Source: UBA1757 sp963617485
GTDB lineage: Bacteria; Bacteroidota; Bacteroidia; Bacteroidales; UBA1402
DNA length: 64,000 nt
Direction of reading: 5' to 3'
Assembly (NCBI GenBank): GCA_963617485.1
Contig: CAVEPA010000001.1
Span: 62,001 to 126,000 of the forward strand
Below the pieces are notes generated by a model, which worked only from the letters and a program-made list of their open reading frames with translations, did not search any database and was not told the DNA's origin. The position numbers and the translations under genes are program-made. Within the stretch, counting starts at the first letter, position 1. Each line of letters opens with the position of its first letter. Below are positions 19,122-26,637 of the stretch, piece after piece.

Positions 19122-19565
19122 TTAGTTGTTAGTGGGAAATTCACCTTGTACCGTAATACCCATACTTCTAGCTGTACCGGCTACCAATTTCATGGCAGAT
19201 TCCAGCGTGAAGCAGTTAAGGTCAGCCATCTTGTCTTCGGCAATCGCTTTCACCTGATCCCAAGTAACAGTAGCCACCTTCTTACGGTTAGGCTCTGCAG
19301 AACCAGACTTTACCTTGGCTGCTTCCAGCAACTGTACGGCAGCTGGAGGAGTCTTGACAACGAAGTCGAAAGACTTGTCTGTGTAGTACGTAATAACCAC
19401 AGGTAAAACCTTACCGGCTTTTTCCTGAGTTCTGGCATTGAATTGCTTGCAAAAGTCCATGATGTTCACACCCTTAGAACCCAAAGCGGGGCCTACTGGC
19501 GGAGCGGGGTTTGCAGCCCCACCCTTGATCTGCAATTTAATTTGTCCGGCAATTTCTTTAGCCAT
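19122..19565 (-). CDS. rplK: ribosomal protein L11
   Basis: 147 residues. Part of the GTPase-associated centre, next to the 23S rRNA thiostrepton loop. Seen: the proline-rich N-terminal motif KLQIKGGAANPAPPVGPALG and SKGVNIMDFCKQFNARTQ, then the C-terminal RNA-binding domain ending TARSMGITVQG. First ribosomal gene of the run after nusG, separated from it by 63 bp. Confidence 0.98.
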   Translation of the reverse strand: MAKEIAGQIKLQIKGGAANPAPPVGPALGSKGVNIMDFCKQFNARTQEKAGKVLPVVITYYTDKSFDFVVKTPPAAVQLLEAAKVKSGSAEPNRKKVATVTWDQVKAIAEDKMADLNCFTLESAMKLVAGTARSMGITVQGEFPTNN

Positions 19566-19628
19566 TTTTTCTAATTTTAAAAATTTGTGGATTGTGTGTC
19601 GGAAAGAAAACCCGCTCGTAACCGCAGA

Positions 19629-20174
19629 CTACTCTTTCTCTACTTGCATGAAACCCAATTCGAGCGGAGTCTTACGCCCGAAAATTTTAACCATAACTTT
19701 CAGTTTCTTCTTTTCAGTATTCACCTCTTCCACTACACCGCTGAAGCCGCTGAAAGGACCATAGTTCACCTTGACGCTTTCGCCGACATAGTAAACGATG
19801 TTCATGTCTTCGGCCGACTCCTGGAGTTCGTCTACACGACCCAGAATGCGGTTCATTTCTGAAGTGTGAACTACCTGAGGCGCATCCGTACCGCCCAAAA
19901 ATCCGAGGACGTTGGGTACGTTGCGGAGCACATGAGGCACTTCACCCACCAACTCGGCTTCTACCAATACATAACCGGGCAGGTAGGGCCTTTCTTTAAG
20001 CACCTTCTTGCCGTTGGCACGTTGCTGGTAGACCTTCTCGGTGGGAATCAAAACTTGACTTACATGCTTTCCAAGAGAAGTATTGGCGATAGCTTGATCG
20101 ATGTACTCCTTCACCTTGGACTCCTTACCACTAATGGCACGCAAAACGTACCAATTCTTAGATGTTTCGGACAT
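19629..20174 (-). CDS. nusG: transcription elongation/antitermination factor NusG
   Basis: 181 residues from ATG 20174 (MSETSKNWYVLRAISGKE). An upstream in-frame TTG at 20186 would add four residues but is a poor start. NusG binds RNA polymerase and couples it to Rho or ribosomes. Seen: the NGN domain (NWYVLRAISGKESKVKEY ... RPYLPGYVLVEAEL ... NVLGFLGG) and the KOW domain near the C-terminus (GESVKVNYGPFSGFSGVVEE), followed by KKKLKVMVKIFGRKTPLELG. Directly after secE. Confidence 0.97.
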   Translation of the reverse strand: MSETSKNWYVLRAISGKESKVKEYIDQAIANTSLGKHVSQVLIPTEKVYQQRANGKKVLKERPYLPGYVLVEAELVGEVPHVLRNVPNVLGFLGGTDAPQVVHTSEMNRILGRVDELQESAEDMNIVYYVGESVKVNYGPFSGFSGVVEEVNTEKKKLKVMVKIFGRKTPLELGFMQVEKE

Positions 20175-20189
20175 GGTGCAAATCAAATT

Positions 20190-20393
20190 TTAGAGAACCT
20201 TGTAAATGAAGGTCATCAGATTTTCGAAACCCAAATCAATGACAAACACAATCAGCGCAATCACCAAGGAAGCAGTTAATACGACAACTGCGCTATTGGT
20301 CAACTCGGAAGCAGTAGGCCATGAAACCTTGTGCACGAGTTCGTTGTAAGACTCGGTAATAAAAGTTCCGATTTTTTTAAAAAACTTCTTCAT
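20190..20393 (-). CDS. secE: preprotein translocase subunit SecE
   Basis: 67 residues from ATG 20393 (MKKFFKKIGTFI). Longer frames run into tRNA-Trp upstream and are not coding. SecE is the essential small clamp of the SecYEG channel. Seen: the amphipathic segment ESYNELVHKVSWPTASELTN with the conserved VxWP motif and one membrane helix (VVVLTASLVIALIVFVIDLG). Sits between tRNA-Trp and nusG, the usual place. Confidence 0.95.
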   Translation of the reverse strand: MKKFFKKIGTFITESYNELVHKVSWPTASELTNSAVVVLTASLVIALIVFVIDLGFENLMTFIYKVL

Positions 20394-20411
20394 TATGGTT
20401 TGGTTTGTTAG

Positions 20412-20484
20412 CACGGGAAGAGAGGCTCGAACTCCCGACACCTGGTTTTGGAGACCAGTGCTCTACCAACTGAGCTATTCCCGT
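20412..20484 (-). tRNA. tRNA-Trp (anticodon CCA)
   Basis: 73 nt. Acceptor ACGGGAA/TTCCCGT, D arm TAGCTCAGTTGGTAGAGC, anticodon stem-loop CTGGT-CTCCAAA-ACCAG with anticodon CCA, T loop GTTCGAG. Discriminator G. CCA is not encoded. Co-transcribed between tuf and secE. Confidence 0.96.
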
Positions 20485-20537
20485 ATAGTAGAAGAGCCTC
20501 CATAAGGGGCTCTTCTATACATATTGTTAACTAAGGA

Positions 20538-21731
20538 TTAGTCGAGCAATTTGGTAATCTGACCTGAACCTACAGTACGGCCGCCTTCACGGATGGCGAA
20601 ACGCAAACCTTCGCTGCAAGCTACGGGGTAAATCAACTCAACCTTGATTTCCAAGTTATCACCAGGCATTACCATTTCAGTACCTTCTGGCAAAGAAATT
20701 TCACCGGTAACATCCAAGGTACGGATGTAGAACTGAGGACGATACTTGTTGTGGAAAGGAGTGTGACGGCCACCTTCCTTCTGGGTCAGGATATAAACCG
20801 ATGCCATGAAAGAGGTGTGAGGAGTAACCTGTCCGGGGTGGGTGATAACCATACCACGCTTGATTTGGTCCTTATCAATACCACGGAGCAACAAACCTAC
20901 GTTATCGCCAGCTTCACCTTGGTCAAGAATCTTGCGGAACATTTCAACACCGGTAACTACTGATTTCAGCTTTTCAGCGCCCAAACCGATGATTTGAACT
21001 TCATCGCCGGTCTTGATGATACCGGTTTCAATACGACCGGTAGCAACAGTACCACGACCGGTGATAGAGAAGACGTCTTCGATAGGCATCAAGAAAGGCT
21101 TGTCGGTAGCACGTACAGGCAGGTCAATCCAGCTATCAACGGCATCCATAAGTTCCATAATCTTGTCTTCCCACTTGGCTTCGCCATTCAAGGCGCCCAG
21201 AGCAGAACCACGGATGAAAGGAGTATTGTCAGCATCGAAGTTGTAAGAATCCAACAGGTCACGCATTTCCATTTCAACAAGGTCGAGCATTTCGGGGTCG
21301 TCCACCATATCGCACTTGTTCATGAAAACAACCAACTTGGGAACGTTTACCTGACGAGCCAAAAGGATGTGTTCACGAGTCTGGGGCATAGGACCGTCGG
21401 TAGCAGCTACAACGATGATAGCGCCGTCCATCTGGGCAGCACCGGTAACCATGTTCTTAACGTAGTCAGCGTGGCCCGGGCAGTCAACGTGAGCGTAGTG
21501 ACGATTGGCGGTTTCATACTCGATGTGAGCGGTGTTAATCGTAATACCACGTTCCTTCTCTTCGGGAGCGTTGTCAATCTGATCGAAAGACTTTACATCT
21601 TCGTTACCGAAGCCCTTCTTGTGAAGAACCAAGGAGATAGCAGCGGTCAAAGTGGTCTTACCATGGTCAACGTGGCCGATGGTACCAATGTTAACGTGAG
21701 GTTTCGTTCTCACAAATTGTTCTTTTGCCAT
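20538..21731 (-). CDS. tuf: elongation factor Tu
   Basis: 397 residues. GTPase that delivers aminoacyl-tRNA to the ribosome. Seen: P-loop GHVDHGKTTLTAAIS (from residue 19), switch/G3 DCPGHADYVKN, G4 NKCDMVDD, and the tRNA-binding domains to the C-terminal GGRTVGSGQITKLLD. Placed within a run of tRNA genes (Tyr, Gly, Thr before it, Trp after it) as in other Bacteroidota, so tRNA processing and tuf expression share one transcript. Confidence 0.99.
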   Translation of the reverse strand: MAKEQFVRTKPHVNIGTIGHVDHGKTTLTAAISLVLHKKGFGNEDVKSFDQIDNAPEEKERGITINTAHIEYETANRHYAHVDCPGHADYVKNMVTGAAQMDGAIIVVAATDGPMPQTREHILLARQVNVPKLVVFMNKCDMVDDPEMLDLVEMEMRDLLDSYNFDADNTPFIRGSALGALNGEAKWEDKIMELMDAVDSWIDLPVRATDKPFLMPIEDVFSITGRGTVATGRIETGIIKTGDEVQIIGLGAEKLKSVVTGVEMFRKILDQGEAGDNVGLLLRGIDKDQIKRGMVITHPGQVTPHTSFMASVYILTQKEGGRHTPFHNKYRPQFYIRTLDVTGEISLPEGTEMVMPGDNLEIKVELIYPVACSEGLRFAIREGGRTVGSGQITKLLD

Positions 21732-21767
21732 AATCGAAATCTTTTATAAAAGTTATTGAAAAAAAAG

Positions 21768-21839
21768 AGCCGGTGCCGAGAGTTGAACTCGGGACCTCTT
21801 CCTTACCAAGGAAGCGCTCTACCACTGAGCTACACAGGC
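21768..21839 (-). tRNA. tRNA-Thr (anticodon GGT)
   Basis: 72 nt. D arm TAGCTCAGTGGTAGAGC, anticodon stem-loop CTTCC-TTGGTAA-GGAAG (anticodon GGT), T arm GAGTTCAACTC. The acceptor pairs GCCTGTG with CACCGGC and has one U-C mismatch at the fourth pair. CCA not encoded. Confidence 0.93.
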
Positions 21840-21848
21840 AAAAATAAG

Positions 21849-21921
21849 AGCGGGAAACGGGACTCAAACCCGCGACCCTCAGCTTGGAAGGCTAATGCTC
21901 TATCAACTGAGCTATTCCCGC
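21849..21921 (-). tRNA. tRNA-Gly (anticodon TCC)
   Basis: 73 nt. Acceptor GCGGGAA/TTCCCGC, D arm TAGCTCAGTTGATAGAGC, anticodon stem-loop TTAGC-CTTCCAA-GCTGA with anticodon TCC, T loop GTTTGAG. Nine nucleotides upstream of tRNA-Thr. Confidence 0.95.
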
Positions 21922-21964
21922 AATTTTACGTCGCGAATTTTATTGCGAATCTCGTATTTATTGG

Positions 21965-22047
21965 TGGGCAGTGATGGATTCGAACCACCGAAGGTAAAAA
22001 CCAGCAGATTTACAGTCTGCCCCATTTGGCCACTCTGGTAACTGCCC
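21965..22047 (-). tRNA. tRNA-Tyr (anticodon GTA)
   Basis: 83 nt with a long variable arm (class II). Acceptor GGGCAGT/ACTGCCC, anticodon stem-loop GCAGA-CTGTAAA-TCTGC (anticodon GTA), T loop GGTTCGAATCC. Discriminator A and, unlike the other three tRNAs here, CCA follows in the DNA (21962-21964). First gene of the tuf-rpoC transcript. Confidence 0.95.
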
Positions 22048-22106
22048 TTTTCCGCGAACACTATCGCAGCCGTCCCGCCTGCGTTTGTATCTCGGCGAAA
22101 CGGCTG

Positions 22107-22136
22107 CAAAGATAGAGCGTTTTTTTTATCTGCAAA
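22107..22136 (-). promoter_or_regulatory. promoter of the tRNA-tuf-rpl-rpo operon
   Basis: On the minus strand TTTG (22136-22133), 18 nt, TATCTTTG (22114-22107), 60 nt before tRNA-Tyr. It is the only strong Bacteroidota-type element between hpf and the tRNAs and probably drives the whole run to rpoC, with possible internal promoters not seen. Confidence 0.65.
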
Positions 22137-22154
22137 AACTTTTAATCAAAAATT

Positions 22155-22454
22155 TTATTTGGTTCTGATTTTTTCCTTGAACTTGACAAGCTGCTTCTGA
22201 AGGGCATCTACATCGCCGTCTATAGCCTCTTCGAAAGTGTCGCTCACCTTGGAGGCGAAAAGGTCTTGTCCTGCCACCGAGAGACGTATCTGGGCCTCTT
22301 TGTTGGCGGCCGTTTCAGGCTTGATTACCTTAAGCGAAACTTCGGCAACGATAATGCCGTCATAATACTGTTCCAATTTGGAGACTTTCTTGTTGATAAA
22401 AGCCTTCAGTGCTTCCGTTGCATTGAAATGCAGGTCTTGGATTCTGATTTCCAT
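22155..22454 (-). CDS. hpf: ribosome hibernation promoting factor, short form
   Basis: 99 residues from ATG 22454 (MEIRIQDLHFNATEAL); a TTG four codons upstream is in frame but less likely. Binds the 30S decoding site and inactivates ribosomes in stationary phase. Seen: the beta-alpha fold with LKAFINKKVSKLEQYYDGII and DLFASKVSDTFEEAIDGDVD ALQKQL; there is no C-terminal dimerisation domain, so it is the short HPF/YfiA type. Starts 8 nt after the xerC stop. Confidence 0.92.
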   Translation of the reverse strand: MEIRIQDLHFNATEALKAFINKKVSKLEQYYDGIIVAEVSLKVIKPETAANKEAQIRLSVAGQDLFASKVSDTFEEAIDGDVDALQKQLVKFKEKIRTK

Positions 22455-22462
22455 AGTAGTTC

Positions 22463-23377
22463 TCAATAATCTGCCCGGGGATGAGCTTGTTTATACACTT
22501 TTTTTAACTCTTCGAAAGTGGTATGGGTATACACTTCCGTTGCCGACAGGTTGGCGTGACCCAAGAGTTCCTTCACCGCATTCAGCTCCGCACCGTTGTT
22601 AAGCAAGGTGGTGGCAAAAGTGTGGCGCAGGACATGCGGGCTTTTCTTAGCCAAACTGCTGCATTGCGATAACCGGTCGTGCACCAGGCGGTATACCAGT
22701 TGCGGATACAGCGGCTTGCCGTTTTCGAGAATGAACAGCGCATCGGAGAAGACATAGGCCCCTTCGCATTGCTGCTGCCATTCGGCGCGCAGCTGCAGAT
22801 ATTCCTGCAACATCGACTGCAAGGTTTTGCCAAAAGGAATCAGACGCTGTTTGTTGCGCTTCCCCTGTACACGCAGCAAACATGACGACATATCAACATC
22901 GGACAGAGCCAGTCCCATCAGCTCTGAGCGTCGCATTCCCGTCTGCAAAAACATTTCAATGACCAACTGGTTGCGTTTCCCGACAAATGACCCGGCTTCT
23001 TGGGCTTCTTGGGCTTCTTCTTCCAAGAGGTTTTCCATTTCCTCTTTTTTCAAGAACGACGGCAAAGGCTTGTGTACCTTGGGAGCTATCAGCTTGCGAC
23101 AAGGATTCTCCTTGACAAGCTTTCTCGACAAAAGGAAACGCCAATATGCCTTGAGCGACGAGAGCTTGCGGTTTACTGTGCGGGCACTCAGCCCCGACTC
23201 CATCAAACGAAGCATCCACATGCGCATCATATCGGCATCTGCACAGGAAAGATCGGTTATATCATATTCTTCCGACAAGAAGCGTGCGAAGTCGGCGAGG
23301 TCCTTCTGATAAGCAAGAACGGTATGAGAAGAATAATTCCTCTCATACCGCAGATATTGTATGAATTGCTCGACCAT
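22463..23377 (-). CDS. xerC: site-specific tyrosine recombinase (XerC/D family)
   Basis: 304 residues. Resolves chromosome dimers at dif with its partner Xer protein. Seen: an N-terminal SAM-like core-binding domain (about 1-100) and the catalytic domain with R149 (TGMRRSEL), H248 and R251 (SPHVLRH), H274 (LLGHANL) and nucleophile Y283 (TEVYTHT). The chromosomal position between rpsU and hpf-tuf is conserved in the phylum, arguing for the housekeeping recombinase and not a mobile integrase. A short in-frame 9-bp repeat (22994-23020) extends the acidic segment EEEAQEAQEAGS between the two domains. Confidence 0.9.
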   Translation of the reverse strand: MVEQFIQYLRYERNYSSHTVLAYQKDLADFARFLSEEYDITDLSCADADMMRMWMLRLMESGLSARTVNRKLSSLKAYWRFLLSRKLVKENPCRKLIAPKVHKPLPSFLKKEEMENLLEEEAQEAQEAGSFVGKRNQLVIEMFLQTGMRRSELMGLALSDVDMSSCLLRVQGKRNKQRLIPFGKTLQSMLQEYLQLRAEWQQQCEGAYVFSDALFILENGKPLYPQLVYRLVHDRLSQCSSLAKKSPHVLRHTFATTLLNNGAELNAVKELLGHANLSATEVYTHTTFEELKKVYKQAHPRADY

Positions 23378-23402
23378 CTTCGTCGTTTTCCGTTATCGGC
23401 AA

Positions 23403-23434
23403 CGAATATAGTGATGCAAATCTTTCAAAACAAA
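23403..23434 (-). promoter_or_regulatory. xerC promoter
   Basis: TTTG (23434-23431), 20 nt, TATATTCG (23410-23403), one base from the TAnnTTTG consensus, 25 nt before the xerC start codon. The 140-bp gap to rpsU contains no other feature I can support. Confidence 0.5.
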
Positions 23435-23518
23435 TTTTTAAGGTGGAAATTTTCCTTAATTAATTACAATTACACCTCCTGCACTTCAGGGTTAAACAAA
23501 GGCCTTCTCAACAAGGGC

Positions 23519-23710
23519 TTATTCTTCAGACTTCTGGAGCTGCTGTACGTATACAGCCTTCATCTTCTGCTGGCGCTTGAGAACTGAAGGCTTGGTGAAA
23601 GCCTGTCTGTTTCTGAGTTCCTTTACAGTGCCGGTCTTTTCAAATTTGCGCTTGAATTTCTTCAAGGCTCTTTCGATGTTTTCTCCTTCTTTGATGGGTA
23701 CGACAATCAT
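23519..23710 (-). CDS. rpsU: ribosomal protein S21
   Basis: 63 residues, highly basic. Small-subunit protein near the anti-Shine-Dalgarno end of 16S rRNA. Seen: MIVVPIKEGENIERALKKFK and RKFEKTGTVKELRNRQAFTK followed by the basic tail PSVLKRQQKMKAVYVQQLQK. Own promoter 73 nt upstream. Confidence 0.97.
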   Translation of the reverse strand: MIVVPIKEGENIERALKKFKRKFEKTGTVKELRNRQAFTKPSVLKRQQKMKAVYVQQLQKSEE

Positions 23711-23782
23711 AATTAATGTTTGGTTTATAGATAAATGTAATCGTTGAATGCAATTGAATGTAATCGTTCACAATTCGGGCTG

Positions 23783-23813
23783 CAAAGATAGAAAAGCCAA
23801 TCGATTCCACAAA
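23783..23813 (-). promoter_or_regulatory. rpsU promoter
   Basis: Textbook Bacteroidota promoter on the minus strand: TTTG (23813-23810), 19 nt, TATCTTTG (23790-23783). Predicted transcript start near 23777, leader of about 65 nt. Confidence 0.75.
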
Positions 23814-23854
23814 ACTATTGATGGAAAAATTATGCAGATTTGCACAAAGCTTGT

Positions 23855-23873
23855 TAACTTTGAGGCCTCAAAG
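23855..23873 (+). promoter_or_regulatory. pepP promoter -7 box overlapped by a 16-bp palindrome
   Basis: TAACTTTG (23855-23862) fits TAnnTTTG and sits 22 nt before the pepP start codon. The perfect palindrome CTTTGAGGCCTCAAAG (23858-23873) covers the end of the -7 box and the expected transcription start, the position of a repressor operator. No -33 TTTG at standard spacing is seen. Confidence 0.45.
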
Positions 23874-23883
23874 CCTAGCATTT

Positions 23884-25677
23884 ATGGAACAGATAAAGGA
23901 AAGACTGTCGCGCTTGCGGCTCTACATGAAGACCTACAGCATCGACCTGTGCATCGTGCCCACGGCCGATTATCACCAAAGCGAATATGTGGCAGAACAC
24001 TTCAAATACCGCGCTTACCTGTCGGGGTTCAGCGGCAGTGCCGGCACCTTGGTCGTAACCGCCACCCAAGCCAAGCTCTGGACCGATTCGCGTTATTTCC
24101 TGCAAGCCGCACAACAGCTCGAAGGCAGCAGCATCGATTTGATGAAGATTCGCTGCGAGGGCTATCCCACAATGCTCGAATGGATAGCCGCCCAGGACAT
24201 CCACCGTATCGGCATCGATGCAGAAGTGTTTTCGGTTCGCGAAGTACAAGACCTGCAAGCCGCCATCAACGGCCGCGGCATACTGCTCGACACTGCCTTC
24301 AAATCGTACGATGCCGTCTGGAACGGACGCCCTGCCCTGCCCGACACCCCAGCCTACCTGCTCGGCACAGAGGTCAGCGGCGAGAGTACACCAAACAAAC
24401 TCGAACGGGTGCGTCAAGCCATGCAACAAGCCGGAGCCGACTGCTACCTGCTTGCTTCGCTCGACGAAATAGCCTGGTGTCTGAACCTGCGCGGCGAGGA
24501 CATCGCTTATAACCCCTGCGCGCTGGCCTACGCCATCATCGGCAGTAAAGATTGTCACCTTTATATTCAGGAAGGCAAACTCTCGAACGAGGATGTGGCC
24601 ACACTGGAGCAGATTAAGATTTACCTGCGCCCCTACGGACAATTCGCCCAAGACATCCGCGCCCTGAATCCCGAAGCCAAAGTCTGCTTCGATGTCGACA
24701 AAATCAACTATCTGGTATACGAAAGCATCCCGCAAGCCTGCCTGCACCTGCCCATCAGTTCTATCATCAACCGCATGAAGGCCGTCAAGAACGCCACCGA
24801 ACTGGCCGGTATCGACCGGGCCATGATAAAGGACGGTATCTGCTTTGTGCGTTTCTGGAAAAAGATGGAAGACCTGCTCGACAGCGGGGTCCAGCCCGGT
24901 GAATACGACCTGGCCGAGTTGCTGGCCCAAGAAAGGCTGCAACAAGCCTCTTGCGTGGGCGAAAGCTTCGATGCCATAGTGGCTTACGGCGAAAACGCGG
25001 CCATCGTGCATTACACGCCCACGGCTCAGGCTCAGAGCAAAGTCCACTACGGCAATATATTGCTCATCGACCACGGCGGGCAATACAACACCGACGGCAC
25101 CACCGACATGACGCGCACCATCGCTCTTTATCGTCATCCCGAAGAATTGCCCGAAGACTACCTCCAAGACTACGCCGCCGTGCTGAAAGGCAATATCGCG
25201 CTGGCGCAGGCCGTTTTCCCACAAGGCACTCGCGGCTGTCAACTGGATGTGCTGGCGCGTCAGTTTATGTGGAAACTCGGTTGCAACTATGGTCACGGCA
25301 CAGGTCACGGCATCGGCCATTTCTTGAATGTGCACGAAGGGCCGCAGAGCATCCGCATGGAAGAAAATCCCGTGGCGCTAGAGGAGGCAATGATTATTTC
25401 CAACGAACCGGGCATCTACAAAACCGGAAAGTACGGCATCCGCCTGGAAACCATGATTGCCGTCGAGAAGGCCTTCGAAAGCGATTTCGGCAGTTTCCTG
25501 CGTTTTCGCACGCTCACCGTCTGTCCTTGGGACCTTATGTCTATCAAGGCGGAATACTATACACGCGAGGAGCTGGACTACATCAACGATTATCACGCGA
25601 TGGTGTACCGTACGCTGTCACCTTATTTAAATGAGGAGGAATGTCGCTGGCTCCAAACCAAAACTCAAAGCATTTAG
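23884..25677 (+). CDS. pepP: Xaa-Pro aminopeptidase (M24B)
   Basis: 597 residues from ATG 23884 (MEQIKERLSRLRLYM). An upstream in-frame start at 23818 would include the promoter and is rejected. Cytoplasmic metallopeptidase that removes the N-terminal residue before proline. Seen: two creatinase N-domains (about 1-310, a three-domain form of about 600 residues as in eukaryote-type aminopeptidase P) and the pita-bread catalytic domain with the metal ligands in LLIDHGGQYNTDGTTDMTRT (two Asp), GHGTGHGIGHFLNVHEGPQ (His), IISNEPGIY (Glu) and YGIRLETM (Glu). All five ligands are present. The tandem repeat array starts 7 nt after its stop. Confidence 0.93.
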   Translation: MEQIKERLSRLRLYMKTYSIDLCIVPTADYHQSEYVAEHFKYRAYLSGFSGSAGTLVVTATQAKLWTDSRYFLQAAQQLEGSSIDLMKIRCEGYPTMLEWIAAQDIHRIGIDAEVFSVREVQDLQAAINGRGILLDTAFKSYDAVWNGRPALPDTPAYLLGTEVSGESTPNKLERVRQAMQQAGADCYLLASLDEIAWCLNLRGEDIAYNPCALAYAIIGSKDCHLYIQEGKLSNEDVATLEQIKIYLRPYGQFAQDIRALNPEAKVCFDVDKINYLVYESIPQACLHLPISSIINRMKAVKNATELAGIDRAMIKDGICFVRFWKKMEDLLDSGVQPGEYDLAELLAQERLQQASCVGESFDAIVAYGENAAIVHYTPTAQAQSKVHYGNILLIDHGGQYNTDGTTDMTRTIALYRHPEELPEDYLQDYAAVLKGNIALAQAVFPQGTRGCQLDVLARQFMWKLGCNYGHGTGHGIGHFLNVHEGPQSIRMEENPVALEEAMIISNEPGIYKTGKYGIRLETMIAVEKAFESDFGSFLRFRTLTVCPWDLMSIKAEYYTREELDYINDYHAMVYRTLSPYLNEEECRWLQTKTQSI

Positions 25678-25683
25678 ATGTCA

Positions 25684-26017
25684 TGCACCGGGCGTACTTT
25701 AGAAGAGGGAATGTACCGGGCGTACACGACCGATGAGAAGAAGTGTACCGGGCGTACACGACCGATGAAAAAATATAATTCCTTGAAAAGAAATTTTTGA
25801 GGATAGATTGATTTTAGAAGAGGGAGTGTACCGGGCGTACACGACCGATGAGAAAATATAATTCCTTGAAAAGAAATTTTTGAGGATAGATTGATTTTAG
25901 AAGAGGGAGTGTACCGGGCGTACACGACCGATGAGAAAATATAATTCCTTGAAAAGAAATTTTTGAGGATAGATTGATTTTAGAAGAGGGAGTGTACCGG
26001 GCGTACACGACCGATGA
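25684..26017. repeat. 83-bp tandem repeat array built on an inverted-repeat core
   Basis: Three nearly identical 83-bp units (25744-25826, 25827-25909, 25910-25992) and a fourth, partial one (25993-26017), preceded by shortened copies starting at 25712 and 25684 (spacings 28 and 32 bp). Every unit starts with the same 25-bp core, whose first 15 bp TGTACCGGGCGTACA form TGTAC/GTACA arms around CGGGC; the 25684 copy is degenerate. The rest of the unit is AT-rich and ends TTTTAGAAGAGGGAG. Frames through it exist on both strands only because the repeat lacks stops in some frames. There are no spacers of differing sequence, so it is not CRISPR. Confidence 0.9.
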
Positions 26018-26042
26018 AAAAATAAATATATACCAAAAATTT

Positions 26043-26558
26043 ATGGCATTAATAAAAGAAGTGAGGGGATTTACCCCCCAAATAGGCAAAAACTGCTTCC
26101 TGGCCGAAAACGCCAGCATTATCGGAGATGTAGTGATGGGCGACGGTTGCACGATTTGGTTTAACGCGGTGTTGCGTGGAGATGTGAACTCGATACGGAT
26201 AGGAAACAATGTGAATATCCAGGATGGTTCGGTGCTGCATACGCTTTATCAGAAATCAACTATAGAAATAGGTGACAATGTATCGGTGGGACATAATGTA
26301 ACGATACATGGAGCCAAGATTGAGGATTTGGCGCTTATAGGCATGGGCGCGGTAGTGATGGATGATGCTGTTATCGGCAAGGGAGCCATTATTGCTGCGG
26401 GTGCGGTGGTACTGAAAAATACGATAGTGGAGCCATACAGCATCTACGCGGGCGTACCAGCCAAATTCGTCAAGAAGGTTGAGCCGGAACAGACGGAAAC
26501 CATCAACAAAAGAATCTCTGACAACTATCAGTTCTACGCAAGTTGGTATCAAGAATAA
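26043..26558 (+). CDS. gamma-carbonic-anhydrase-like hexapeptide protein
   Basis: 171 residues from ATG 26043 (MALIKEVRGFTPQIG); a longer frame starting inside the tandem repeat is an artefact of the repeat. Left-handed beta-helix with hexapeptide repeats (IGDVVMGDGCTIWFNAVLRG, IRIGNNVNIQDG, IEIGDNVSVGHNVTIHGAKI) and a C-terminal helix. Metal-site candidates: His in VLHT, VGHN and TIHG, the three-His pattern of the gamma class. Members of this YrdA/PaaY-like group often show weak or no carbonic anhydrase activity, so the reaction stays open. Any promoter must lie in or before the repeat array. Confidence 0.85.
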   Translation: MALIKEVRGFTPQIGKNCFLAENASIIGDVVMGDGCTIWFNAVLRGDVNSIRIGNNVNIQDGSVLHTLYQKSTIEIGDNVSVGHNVTIHGAKIEDLALIGMGAVVMDDAVIGKGAIIAAGAVVLKNTIVEPYSIYAGVPAKFVKKVEPEQTETINKRISDNYQFYASWYQE

Positions 26559-26566
26559 AACCAGTT

Positions 26567-26597
26567 CTTGTTGTTTGCCAATTTATTACTACTTTTG
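26567..26597 (+). promoter_or_regulatory. topA promoter
   Basis: CTTG (26567-26570), 19 nt, TACTTTTG (26590-26597), 40 nt before the topA start codon. Confidence 0.65.
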
Positions 26598-26637
26598 CGC
26601 CGTTTTTTGAGAAAAGTCGACCTTAAGTAGACACCGC

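Noticed and set aside
20394..20441. N-terminal extension of SecE
   Set aside because: It overlaps the tRNA-Trp gene; the conserved SecE start is at 20393.
25684..26017. CRISPR array
   Set aside because: Units are direct tandem copies with identical content between cores; no unique spacers and no cas genes.
25674..26209. Minus-strand frame with repeated peptides through the tandem array
   Set aside because: It is open only because the 83-bp unit lacks stops in that frame; it runs on antisense to the carbonic-anhydrase-like gene.
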